DNA of 64,000 nt from Palaemon carinicauda (Eukaryota > Arthropoda > Malacostraca > Decapoda > Palaemonidae). Made by a program: the position numbers and the translations under genes. Location of the stretch: NCBI RefSeq assembly GCF_036898095.1, contig NC_090725.1:210103570-210167569 (forward strand), written 5' to 3'. This document shows, in pieces, positions 54,683 through 64,000 of the stretch; position 1 is the stretch's first letter; every line of letters starts with the position of its first letter. The notes below the pieces were generated by a model. That model was not told where the DNA came from, did not search any database, and saw only the letters and a program-made list of their open reading frames with translations.

Positions 54683-55068
54683 TCCCATAACCTTTTAACC
54701 TTTCTCTTGAATACTTTTTATGGGTTGTACGGTCGGCTAAGAAGCCTTCCACATCCTTGTTGATTTGGCGGGTGGTCAATTCTTTCTTGAGAAGCGCCGA
54801 GGTTAAAGGTTGTGATGAGGTCCTTTAGTATGGGTTGCAGCCCTTGATACTTCAGCACCTTAGAGTTGTTCAGCCTCCTAAGAGGAACGCTGCGCTCAGT
54901 AAGGAAGACGAACTTATTTAAGGCAGAGTAATGGCTCAAGTCGACTTCCTTACCAGGTACTTATAATTTCATTGTTATTTTGAATAACTGATAATATGAA
55001 ATACGGGATACTTAGCTTCTTGATATACATGTACACTGGTTTTCACCCACCTCCCTGGGTGTGAATCA

Positions 55069-55398
55069 GCTACATGATTATCGGGTAAGATTAATATTGA
55101 AAAATGTTATTTTCATTAGTAAAATAAATTTTTGAATATACTTACCCGATAATCATGATTTAATTGACCCACCCTTCCTCCCCATAGAACCAGTGGACCG
55201 AGGAAAAATTGAGGTGGTGTCAACAAGAAGTACTGCAGTACCTGGCCACAGGTGGCGCTTGTGAGTACACCCCCCTCTTGTATAGCGATCGCTGGCGTAT
55301 CCCTTCCGTAGAATTCTGTCGGGCAACGGAGTTGACAGCTACATGATTATCGGGTAAGTATATTCAAAAATCTATTTTACTAATGAAAATAACATTTT
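55069..55398 (+). repeat. DIRS-B2 internal complementary region and right terminal repeat
   Basis: 55069-55103 complements the left end; 55100-55160 complements the right end at 55340-55398. 55200-55350 complements 48733-48880. Same layout as DIRS-B1. Confidence 0.9.
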
Positions 55399-56599
55399 AT
55401 TTTTTTACAGTTACCGATCTAGTTCGTTTCTGTAATATGGCAACGGTGTGAGCTGTCTTGTTGAGTCCTGGGGATTCGGCTGTTGCTGCCTCCCCCCTTG
55501 TATTTTCGTCAGGGGCGTGTCTCCTTCTACTGGAAGTACTCCCGTGACGACGGACAGCTCTCCAGTTCATTTTAGAACTCTCAGGAGGCTTGCCTCCTTG
55601 GGCGGGTAACTTTCCTTCCGAGGGAAGTTTTTCCTGTCCAGGCTTGAGTTTTTCCCCTTTTGGGGGGTTCTTCTCTTGCCTTTTTTTCGTGCGACTATGC
55701 TCTTGGTGCTGAGCGGTCACACCTGCAGTTTCGCCCAAGGGGCTGGGCAACTGCAGGAGCTCCTCTTCGGAGGATTGCTCCTTTTAGGTCACTGGCTGAC
55801 CAGTCTCTTCTACGAAGGGTTTCTCTTTCGTTCGCGAGAGAGTACACTCATAGAGACTCCTCTTCGGAGGTTTCTTCTGTTGCTGTTTTTGTTGGCCTCC
55901 CTCGCCGTAAGGCCCACCGTCCGCCTCGTCGTAAGGGCCTCTCATCTCCCTATAAGGGTGCTTGAGGTGCCTTTTTGAATCTCCGTTTGCAGCCTACAAC
56001 TCCTTTTTCTCGATCTTCCACCTTGGTGCAGATGGACAGCAGTCTGATCTCGTCTTCCGACGGGCAACGGTCTTCCCGACGGACAACGGTCTTCCCGACG
56101 GACAGCGGTCTTCCGACGGACATCAGTCTCCCGGCGGACAACGATACCTTCGGGGCAAAGGGTTGCCTCCCACGGGGGTTCTTCCCTTGCGTGTCAGGGT
56201 TTCCCTGCGCGCCCTTCTGCTGTGTTCTCTCCTGCTCCTGCTCAGTGTTAGCGCACAGGCGCTCTTCTGCTCATCAGCGCTCTCCTGTTCGTCAGCGCTT
56301 TCATGATGATCATCCCTGCTGTTCCTGTTGGTTCCTGTTACGCGCCCTGTGCGCCCACGTTCGCCCTCGCGATCTAGAACTTCGGTTCAGGTCGGGGTCA
56401 AGGACTCTTCTTCTATGCGTAGGCTTCCACGCGTAGCCTTCTGCTCATCAGCGATCATCAGCTCACCAGCGATCATCAGCTCGCCAGCGATCACCTGTCT
56501 CTCGGCGATCTCCGGATCGCCCGCGTGTGTTACAGCCGGCACGCCAACGTTCTCCAACACTTCTGAAGGAACATGGTTCGCCAGCTACTAGCTCACCTG

Positions 56600-57116
56600 C
56601 GCATGCTGATCGCCATCGCGCGACCCTCAACTGCGGATGCTGATCGCCATCGTGCGACCCTCAACTGCGGATGCTGATCGCCATCGCGCGACCCTCAACT
56701 GCGGATGCTGATCGCCACCGCGCGACCCTCAACTGCGGATGCTGATCGCCATCGCGCGACCCTCAACTGCGGATGCTGATCGCCACCGCGCGACCCTCAA
56801 CTGCGGATGCTGATCGCCACCGCGCGACCCTCAACTGCGGATGCTGATCGCCACCGCGCGACCCTCAACTGCGGATGCTGATCGCCACCGCGCGACCCTC
56901 AACTGCGGATGCTGATCGCCATCGCGCGACCCTCAACTGCGGATGCTGATCGCCATCGTGCGACCCTCAACTGCGGATGCTGATCGCCATCGCGCGACCC
57001 TCAACTGCGGATGCTGATCGCCATCGCGCCACCCTCAACTGCGGATGCTGATCGCCATCGCGCCACCCTCAACTGCGGATGCTGATCGCCATCGCGCGAC
57101 CGCACACCTGAGGATG
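56600..57116. repeat. 34-bp minisatellite in DIRS-A2 gag
   Basis: Unit CTGCGGATGCTGATCGCC + ATCGCGCGACCCTCAA. Fifteen consecutive starts are exactly 34 bp apart from 56607 to 57083, with mainly C/T and G/C point variants. Looser related units continue to about 57480. GC-rich, unlike the flanking intron. Confidence 0.93.
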
Positions 57117-57659
57117 CTGATCACCATCGCGCGACCCTGCGCATGCTGATCACCATCGCGCTATCGTCTACCCTGCGGATGCTGCTCGCCATCGCGCGAC
57201 CCTCAACTGCGGATGCTGCTCGCCATCGCGCGATCGCCCACCTGCAGATGCTGCTCGCCATCGCGCGACCGCCCACCTGCGCATGCTGATCGCCATCGCG
57301 CGACCCTGGCATGCTGATCACCATCGCGCGACCCTGCGCATACTGATCACCATCGCGTGACCCTGCGCATGCTGATCACCATCGCGCGATCGCCCTCCTG
57401 CACATGCTGCTCGCGATCGCTCACCTTCGCATACTGCTCGCCAACGCACGATCGCTCACCTGCGCATGCTGCTCGACCATCGCGTCGGCATAACACAACG
57501 CGCCATCGCCAACCTGCGCGTTAGCGCTCACCAGCTCACCACCGATCGCTTGTTGATCCATATCGCCAGCGGTCTTCCTCGCCCACGCGGCAGCGCGTTT
57601 CCTCGCCATCGCGCTAACGCTTGCGTTCGCCGCCTCGGACTCGCGCTCATCCACCTGCC

Positions 57660-57870
57660 CACCCTCACGACCGCTCGCCTGCGCGCCCGCGCGACCGCTC
57701 GCCCGCGCGACCGCTCGCCCGCGCGACCGCTCGCCCGCGCGACCGCTCGCCCGCGCGACCGCTCGCCTGCGATACTGCTTGCCTGCGCTACCACTTGCCT
57801 GCGCGACCGCTTGCCTGTGCGCCCGCGCGACCATTCGCCTGCGCGCCCACACGCCCACGTGCCTGCACGT
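57660..57870. repeat. 16-bp GC-rich tandem repeat in DIRS-A2 gag
   Basis: Unit CGCGACCGCTCGCCCG repeated about five times almost perfectly (57685-57770) and then with decay to 57870. It shares CGACCGC/TCGCC words with the 34-bp array. Confidence 0.9.
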
Positions 57871-58660
57871 CTACGCTCATGCGCGTCCGCGCCCTTGCTC
57901 TCCAATGTTCGCCCACGCGCGAACCAATGGTTTTCCATCGCGCGGACGGATGGTGTTCCGTCGCACGAACCTACAGTGTTTCTTCACACAAACGTCGGCT
58001 TATTTCTTGCAGTATCCATTGCTCGTCTATGGGTTATCGCTCGCCGACCACCAGTTCTCGCCCTTCCTACCACGCTCGCCCTCCTTCTGCGCTCCTTCGC
58101 TCACCTTCGTTTGCGTTACCACGCATGGGCGCTTCCACGTTCGCCCACGCGAAAATCTTTGAATTACCGTCGCGCGAGCTCCAGGGCGATTGCGACCACG
58201 ATTCCCAATGGGGTTTTCGCAGCATGGCCAGCCTGGCGAGTTCTTCTGGAGCGTATTTCCAGAACACGGCCTCACCCCGTAAACGCAGAGCATGGCACTT
58301 GCAAGAATAGGAGAAACTTAAGGGAGATCTGAGCAACACTCCTCTTTCCTGAACCTGGGTTAGCCCTTCCCCGTCATTCCCTGGAAGGATTTTTGGCGGG
58401 GGGGGGCTTCCGTTCGAGATTTCTCCATCGGACAAGGGGTGACTGCTTACCCCTTCCTCTGGGAGCTTACCAGGTTCTTTCCCTCCTCGGTTACGGCCCG
58501 AGGTTTCGTTCAAGGAAGCTACAGGAAGATCATGGGTACTTTCCTCCTCTCGAGCTCAGGCACCTTGGCCTTTCGTCGTTAAGTATCTAACTTGCGGACA
58601 AGCTCGATGTTGTACCATCTGTACGCGCTGACTGAGGGCTTCCTTCGGGTGTCTCATCTG

Positions 58661-59239
58661 TGGAGGTCGACGACCTCAGACACCCTTCCATCCTTGAGAA
58701 GAGTTTGTTTGTGCCCAAGGACAGAGACTTAGACAGCGGCTGTGCGGAGGAAATCGACTTCAGTTTTCACTCCTCCAAGGCGCTTTCTTCCAGACTCTGC
58801 AGGGCTCCAGCGCCCTTTTCTTTCAACCACGTCGGCCAAAGTTATCGGCTACGACAACTGGGACAAGGAGTCCAATTGCAGTTTCCTCCTGTCAGGAACA
58901 GATGGCACGAGAGACTCCCCCGAGGGGGGCATAGTCCTAAAAGGAGTTCACGAACTCTAGGATTGCAGGTTTTTCGCTGGGAGGATGCTTAAGGTTACTC
59001 ATCCGAATGACAGCTTCCCGATGCCCATTCCCGCACAATCTCTGGGATCAGCCAAGGATATCGCGCCTGCCGTCTCTGTCAGCAAATTCAGTGTCTCTGA
59101 ACCTCTATGCCATAGCGTCAGCAGAGTTGCCCGGTTGGGCAGAATGATCCATACCTTAGGCGAAGGTCTTCCTTAGGATCATCGACGGCTTCCCCCCCTC
59201 CCCCCCGGCCTCCTCAGTCGATCCTTTCTTGTAAGGAAG
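58661..59239 (+). pseudogene. DIRS-A2 gag end / RT start, unreadable in detail
   Basis: Blocks such as FVPKDRDLDSGCAEEIDF and SSKALSSRLC lie in changing frames, presumably the last part of gag up to the RT N-terminus. Assigned by position only. Confidence 0.4.
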
Positions 59240-60060
59240 GATCTGAGAGGGGATGTCCATAGTCGACCTCTCAGCCCTGATCAAGTTTGTCGAACAAACT
59301 TCGGCCAGCGTAGACCAGCAGAATCGATCAGACTGGTAACGAGGCGACAGGACTCCTTAAACCCTGGATCGGAAGGACGGGTACTTTCAGTTTCCATTCC
59401 ATCCATCTTCCAGGGTGCTCGCCGAATTCAGCCTAGACTGCAGGTATTCCTGCTTATGATGCAGTGTGGCTATCCCGCCGTGGCATAGCAGGTTTGTTTC
59501 CCCAGAGAACTCTCCCTGCCTTCCTCTTGGCCGCTCAGGTGCAGGCTTCCGCCTCCTCTGCTGTTTGGAGGGCTGGTCAACTCCGGTAGGCTCAGGTTCG
59601 ACCTTCTTCAGCGCCGGGACAAGCTTCCGGATGCTTACCATGAGTGTGGGCTCATGGTATTTTGCTTGGAGCCTTCTCTTCCTCTGCCTCAACATCTGGA
59701 GTATCTGGCCATGATATTGAGTCAACGGCCTTACCACGTTGGAAACCCCGCTTCTCGTCCATTCAGCGAGGTTAAGCAACGTCGGTACTTGGATGGGTGA
59801 CCACCTGGGGACGCCAGATTCTGTTACCACATCCTCCGAGCCTTCCTTTCGGTTGACTGTGGCAAGACTGAGGAGAGTCGCAGTACCTGTTCTCAGTCAA
59901 GCAGAGCTTTCAGCCCTACCTTGGAACGTTTCCTAGTTCTCCTTTCCTCATTGACCCGTCTATAGTCCGAACGGTCGCCTCAGGATAAGTTCCATGTGGG
60001 GCGATCCAAGTTCCGGTGGCTTCAGGCAATGTTTAACCGGACTTCCTGGCCCCTATGGGA
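59240..60060 (+). pseudogene. DIRS-A2 reverse transcriptase, decayed, with 5S rRNA insert
   Basis: Readable blocks: SIVDLSALIKFVEQTS (59252 on), DRKDGYFQFPFHPSSR (RT core before the catalytic site), then a damaged catalytic region and HLEYLAMIL, the usual motif after YLDD. Directly after MIL comes the 5S-like segment at 59721-59828. RT thumb sequence resumes with LVLLSSLTRL and WLQAMFNRTSWPLWDQ. Many stops; catalytic YLDD not recognisable. Confidence 0.75.
59721..59828 (+). rRNA. 5S rRNA pseudogene inside DIRS-A2 RT
   Basis: The sequence follows metazoan 5S rRNA from end to end: CAACGGCCTTACCACGTTGG, CTTCTCGTCC, AGGTTAAGCAACGTCGG, TACTTGGATGGGTGACCACC and TGGGGACGCCAGATTCTGTT. About 10 bases (the GCCCGGTTAG-like part between CGTCGG and TACTTGG) are missing, and other positions differ, so it is not a functional gene. 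The box A-like AGGTTAAGCAACG and box C-like GATGGGTGACC of the internal promoter are kept, but the missing stretch overlaps the intermediate element. Not a tandem array. Confidence 0.88.
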
Positions 60061-60299
60061 CCAGCGGAACTATTAGACCTGCAATGGGTGTTGACCTATG
60101 GAGCCTCTTGATGGTAGTGGATATTCTCGTCCTTTCCCCACATTCTTGATGCTGTTCTCGGACTCGTCAAAGGAAAGGGGGGGGCATGTTCCGGTCCAGG
60201 CTTATGGTCAAGACCTGAAGGATAACTCTCCATCATTCAGGCAGGCTTAGGGGCCTTAGTCTGGCCCCTCTATAGATCCTACAGCTCCTGCCGAGTCCC

Positions 60300-61880
60300 C
60301 CCGTGCGCGTCGACTTCATGATTCTGGCGTATTCTAACCAGCAGGGGACGCATTTTCACACCTTCACATCTTGCAGTAGAAATACCGGGATGATTGAGAT
60401 TCTCTCAATACCACCATCGGCTCTCTCATTCCAGGCAGGGGAATGTTCTCTCAGACTATCCGAGCAGAGCCTCGTACAGAGAGTGTACCTGGGGGTCTTT
60501 GACCTTGGGTAACCAGCAAGTACTGGTCTGGGGGACCTGATTGCGACAGCTTGGAACCTCAAGCTTCCGCTATTCTTCCCCCCAGTCTCAGACCCCGAGA
60601 CTCTGGCAAGATGCATTCCGGTGATGGTGGGACAACTGCGACGCCTGCGTCTTCCCTCCTTTTTGTCTGTGGACAATGGGTCTCGACAAGACCAGGTTGT
60701 CTGTCAACCTTTCAATGGGAGAGCTCCACTGGGACTATGCGCAGAACGGTTTCTGGACCCTCTGCTTCCCCTGACAGAACTCCCGGGAGAGCTTCTCCCA
60801 CGGCGCAGACTACTCAAACAACCACACTGCGACATCTCTCCCGAACCGGGGCGTCGCTTCGGCTTCATGCCTGGAGACACTACGCCTCCTCCTCAAGAAG
60901 AGACAACCCGCTACAGTCGCGGTACGGAGGTCGCGTCATCTGCGATAGTCATCCGCAGGGGTCTTCCAGGAAAAGTGAAGAGTCTTCGGTGGTTGGTGCC
61001 GTGGGAGATATACCTCTTCCCTTGAGGCCTCTTCTCCAGCAATAACGGTCTTATTGCCTTTCGGCGGGAGGAAACTCCTTTCAGCTCTCGGCAATTAAGC
61101 CTGTCGCTCAGCCTTTCCCTGACCTTCAGGCTTAAAGGAATAACTTTTTCCTGCCCGCTGGATCTATCCTCGCTCATGCGAAGCTACGATCGTCCCTGCC
61201 CTAGTCGGAGGAAGACCTCCAACTTGGAGCATGGCTCGGACTTTTAGTCCTTTAAGAGATCTTCTCAAGACCCTTTACGACAGGCCTCGGATTGTATTCC
61301 GCCTTGGGTCTCCTGCTCACTCAGGCCACGGCCAGTGTGTAAACAATCTTCTTGGTCTCTTACGACTCCCCCCTTTCTAAGGAAGAGGGGAAGGCAACAT
61401 TCAGGCTCGCTCCTGAGTTGTTGGCTAGACTCAGAATCTGGGGGTCCCGGCCCTTCGGTCCGATTCATTCAAGATTTCGAGTCTCCATTCTGTATCTGAT
61501 GTCCCAAGACCTTCTCTTTCTTGCCAGTAAAGGAATCGAGAGGTTAGCGCTGGGAACAGCTGCAGTTTGTCCTCAGCCGATTTGGGAGCACAAGGAGGAC
61601 ATGGGGGAGAGTCACCAGTATACCTCGTCAGCCCGGACTCAAGGACATTCATCTCGACCTGCCTCCAGACCCTCCCCCGTCACGTCGCCCTACAGCACGA
61701 TGTTGGATACATCGCAACGTCCCTCGCCTTCAAGTAATACTACTCTGAGACGCAGGTGCTACAAGCTGGAGTCTGGAAGCGTCTAATGACCTTCGCAGCC
61801 CGCTTCCTGCAGGGCGTGACCCACAGGAGTCTCGATACGTTTTTTATCGCTCTGTGGTGGCTACACAACAGCTGGTCTAA
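60300..61880 (+). pseudogene. DIRS-A2 RNase H end and tyrosine recombinase, decayed
   Basis: Aligns with DIRS-A1 750-2302. RNase H: WQDAF and ACVFPPFCLW. Recombinase: SSAGVFQEK, VFGGWC, then near 61690-61830 HDVGYIATSLAFK and FAARFLQGV. The His-x-x-Arg Arg is Gly here and the catalytic Tyr is Phe, whereas DIRS-A1 has HDVR and HYLQDV. Many stops and frame changes. Confidence 0.78.
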
Positions 61881-62358
61881 CCTCAGGCTCCTTTTTGGAC
61901 AGGTAGCAGAAGGTTGAGGGCATTGTTATCAGGTTTTAGTCTGCATGAACGAAAGAAGTATGTCTGGCCCTTACTTCTTTCTTCATCATCCCCTCTACGG
62001 GGAAGCAGCATCCTGGTCTCTGCATAGCTGACCTCGAACCTCTGCAGGTAAACCATGCTTCCTTGTGTTCCGAGTATTGAGTCGATACTGTCGCGTCCCC
62101 CATACCCTGACGAGGTGGTATTGGGAACGTCCTAACCCAGAGTTCCTTCTGGAACTCCAGGTCAACTGCCTAGGACGGGTCACACTTCTTCCTTCACACA
62201 CAAGCTTACGTAGGCCACATGGTTCCTTGCGGAGCAAGGAACTTGTGAGGTGCAGGGACTCCTTTTCTCGAGTGCGACTCACTCGGATTCTGAGTCCCCG
62301 GGTAAAACCAAAGCCAGTATGGCTGGGGACTTTCCACCCTACCTAAGGGGTAAGTTAC
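61881..62358 (+). other. DIRS-A2 3' untranslated region
   Basis: Aligns with DIRS-A1 2303-2792 at high identity (GGACAGGTAGCAGAAGGTTG, CCCTGACGAGGTGGTATTGG). No ORF supported. Confidence 0.75.
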
Positions 62359-62719
62359 CCTCTGTAAATAGCGTGGTTTGTATTTCGGTTACGGAACAAA
62401 TGACAAATTCGAAGATAATTTGTATTTTTCCTAACCATACAAACCTTAGCTATTTACACATATTTGCCCGCCAGCCCTGTCCCCCAAGACAAGTCCTACC
62501 TCTAAGTGAAAGTGAGCATTCATCTGTGTGTGAGGGGGGGGGGAGGGGTAGCTAGCTACCACTCCCCTACCCCCCGCTAACTAGCGCGGGGGGGTAATAC
62601 ACCCTCGTTAAATTCTAATGGCTCGCCATTTCAGCTGCGCTAAAAGGTAACCCCCCTCTGTAAATAGCTAAGGTTTGTATGGTTATGAAAAATACAAATT
62701 ATCTTCGAATTTGTCATTT
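62359..62719 (+). repeat. DIRS-A2 internal complementary region and right terminal repeat
   Basis: 62371-62400 complements the left end at 47876; 62397-62459 complements 62660-62719; 62505-62660 complements 47895-48062. Same layout as DIRS-A1 2793-3141. Confidence 0.9.
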
Positions 62720-62880
62720 TTGGCATCGATATCGTTCAGATTGAATTCTAAGGAAATTGCTGAAGACACGATCACGGAGATGATACTCTGCGAGAAGGCC
62801 AGTGCCATTTACTGTGATCTTGTTAGTGCTCGGGCCGAAGACGACGCAGGTGAAAGGACACCAAAGTAGGCACCGCCAGA

Positions 62881-62881
<1 letters not shown>
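62720..62881 (+). pseudogene. Tigger-2 transposase piece 1
   Basis: Corresponds to Tigger-1 about 39925-40060: EIAEDTITEMILCEKASAIYCDLVSARAEDDAGE aligns with the same region (GDTITETTICQKASAIFGDL). Ends at the SINE-like insertion. Confidence 0.8.
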
Positions 62882-62916
<35 letters not shown>

Positions 62917-63590
62917 TGTTAAGCTACAACCCTAGTTGGAAAAGCAGGATGATATAACCAGGGGCTGCAACAGGGAAAATAGCCCATTGAGGAAAGGAAA
63001 CATGGAAATAAATAAACTACAAGCGCGTGTTTAACGATTGAAATAATATATTTTAAGAATAGTGACAACATTAGAATTAATATTTCATATATAAACTATA
63101 AAAACTTAAAAAACAAAAGAAGAGAAAATAAGATAGAATAGTGTGTCTGAGTGTACCCTCAAGTAAGGGAACCCTTAATCCAAGACAGTGGAAGACCATG
63201 ATACTGTGGCTATGGCACTACCCAATACAGTACTAGAGAACAATGGTTTGATTTTGGAGTGTCCTTCTCCTAGAAGAGCTGCTTACCATAGCTGAAGAGT
63301 CTCTTCCACCCTTACCAAGAGGAAAGTAGCCACTGAAGAATTACAGTACAGTAGTTAACCCCTTGTGTGAAGAAGAATTGTTTGGTAATTTTAGTGTTGT
63401 CAGGTGTATGAGGACAGAGGAGAATCTGTAAAGAATAGGCCAGACTATTTGATGTATGTGTGGCAAAGGGATAATGATCCGTAACGAGAGAGCAGGATCC
63501 AATGTACTACTGTCTGTCCAGTCAAAGGACCCAATAACTCTCTAGGGGTAGTATCTTAGTGGGTGACTGGTACCCTGGCCAACTTACTAC
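62882..63590 (-). repeat. SINE-like repeat with (ATT)n tail, copy 2
   Basis: (ATT)n at 62882-62917, then the same ~640-bp body as 34058-34700. Inserted in the Tigger-2 transposase; Tigger sequence flanks it on both sides. Confidence 0.78.
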
Positions 63591-64000
63591 CTTGAAGGTT
63601 TTATGGGGTTGGTTTTTAAAATTAAAGAGATAAGATAATCTGGCATTCATTAGGTTATGTGGCATGGGAAGGCTACCAGATTGGACACAATATCCGCCGA
63701 AGCCTTTGTTAAGACATTTGATGAGTTGACTCTCCAGGAAGGCTACAGTCCCCAGAAAATCTTCAACTATAACAAAACTGGGCATTTTTGTAAGAAAGTG
63801 CCTCATAGGATGTACATCATGACGTAAGAGAAGAAACTACCCAGGTATAAGCCTATGAAGGACAGCATTGCTCTTGCACTGTGCAAATGCCAGTGGGGAT
63901 TGTAAGGTTAAGCCTTACTGGTGTATTAGTCGAAGACTCCTTGAGTCTTCAAGTCTCGCAAAATGCTAAAGGAGAACCTTCCAGGGATGTGGAAGGCCTG
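63591..64000 (+). pseudogene. Tigger-2 transposase piece 2 (runs off window)
   Basis: Aligns with Tigger-1 about 40065-40475: ISAEAFVKTFDELTLQEGYSPQ-like text, then the NYNKTGHFCKKVP region where the first catalytic Asp position (CDETG in Tigger-1) is Asn, and YKPMKDSIALAL. A TAA near 63826 and frame changes occur. Dead. Confidence 0.8.

Larger units (their letters stand above)
48708..55398 (+). mobile_element. DIRS-B2, decayed and internally deleted DIRS copy
   Basis: The same family as DIRS-B1 by its terminal repeat core (CAGCGATCGCTATACA), gag, RT-RNase H and recombinase. Ends TTTTTCAATATTAATC and AAAATAACATTTT, confirmed by the internal complementary region at 55069-55160. Compared with B1, the gag N-terminus is replaced by unrelated AT-rich DNA, about 400-700 bp of foreign sequence sits in gag, and the gag-RT interval is deleted. 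Inserted in the DIRS-A2 leader in the same orientation. Confidence 0.88.
55399..58660 (+). pseudogene. DIRS-A2 gag region, decayed, with repeat expansions
   Basis: It begins with an acceptor-like TTTTTTTACAG just after the DIRS-B2 end. Short readable blocks suggest a Cys-poor, Ser/Arg-rich gag: PRRKAHRPPRRKGLSSPYKG, repeated SSDGQRSSRRT-type units at 56058-56140 (about 21-bp period) and RSSAHQRSPVRQRF at 56255-56303. Between them and 58000 lie tandem arrays. Frames change repeatedly. No intact protein. Confidence 0.6.
47876..62719 (+). mobile_element. DIRS-A2, DIRS retrotransposon with DIRS-B2 inserted
   Basis: Left end TTGTTCCGTAACCG and right end TTTGTCATTT, both confirmed by complements at 62371-62459. 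Without the 6.7-kb DIRS-B2 insert it is about 8.15 kb. Order: left repeat, leader, [DIRS-B2], gag with repeat arrays, RT, RNase H, tyrosine recombinase, 3' UTR, internal complementary region, right repeat. The 3' part aligns with DIRS-A1. All coding regions are strongly decayed. Confidence 0.9.
47555..64000 (+). mobile_element. Tigger-2, second copy of the Tigger-1 family, split by nested insertions
   Basis: The left end CAATAATACC..TACAAAAGTTTCTG follows TA at 47553-47554 and aligns with 39153 onward. 47555-47875 corresponds to about 39153-39470. After DIRS-A2, the sequence resumes at 62720 in the transposase (about 39925 of Tigger-1) and again at 63591 after the SINE-like repeat, reaching about 40475 of Tigger-1 at the window edge. 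Roughly 450 bp between the two flanks of DIRS-A2 is missing, so a deletion accompanied or followed the insertion. Diverged and dead. Confidence 0.85.

Noticed and set aside
56600..57480. CRISPR-like array of regular repeats
   Set aside because: The units are contiguous, with no unique spacers; it is a minisatellite in a eukaryotic retroelement.
57421..57938. Minus-strand Ala/Arg-rich frames of about 140 codons
   Set aside because: They arise from the GC-rich tandem arrays, which lack stop codons by composition.

Overview
This window is eukaryotic and looks like part of a large, transposon-packed animal intron. There are no bacterial-style operons. It holds two short spliced host exons, several long microsatellites, LINE remnants, pogo/Tigger DNA transposons, a Gypsy LTR and six copies of tyrosine-recombinase (DIRS-type) retrotransposons. 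The abundance and diversity of DIRS elements, with the LINE and pogo types present, best fit a decapod crustacean. That is an inference from element content; no host marker gene proves it. Family names used here (DIRS-A, B, C, D, E; Tigger-1, Tigger-2) are local labels.

Layout. 1-733: start of a Gypsy element on the minus strand (broken gag and 5' LTR), inserted into DIRS-A copy 1 (734-3141, 5' truncated, decayed). 3783-11650: a full-length DIRS-C element on plus, with a few frameshifts. 12281-18224: a CA/CT microsatellite, a dead Tigger/jerky-like transposase, a 176-bp satellite split by a LINE fragment, and a TA-rich array. 18225-18307: host exon. 18392-33774: full-length DIRS-D on minus with all ORFs open, carrying DIRS-B copy 1 (19536-26042, plus) in its 3' region. 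34009-38725: a SINE-like repeat, a minus-strand LINE, a DIRS relic and a tandem duplication. 39153-42254: complete Tigger-1. 47231-47377: the next host exon. 47555-64000: a second Tigger that holds DIRS-A copy 2 (47876-62719), which itself holds DIRS-B copy 2 (48708-55398); a SINE-like repeat interrupts the same Tigger at 62882-63590.

Host gene. The two exons are on plus, match in splice phase and read across as a DAO-type FAD-dependent oxidoreductase. The intron between them is about 28.9 kb and consists largely of mobile elements.

DIRS elements. All four main families share one architecture: gag, then RT-RNase H in frame +1 with about 90-150 nt overlap, then a tyrosine recombinase back in the gag frame, overlapping the RNase H end. 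They have inverted terminal repeats and an internal complementary region that joins complements of both ends, as expected for a circular intermediate. DIRS sequence makes up roughly 40 kb of the 64 kb. The strongest oddities are the multi-level nesting, a 5S rRNA-derived insert inside the RT of DIRS-A copy 2, a catalytic YLDD to YLND change in the otherwise open DIRS-D, and a stop codon exactly at the start of a PCNA-box-like tail in Tigger-1.
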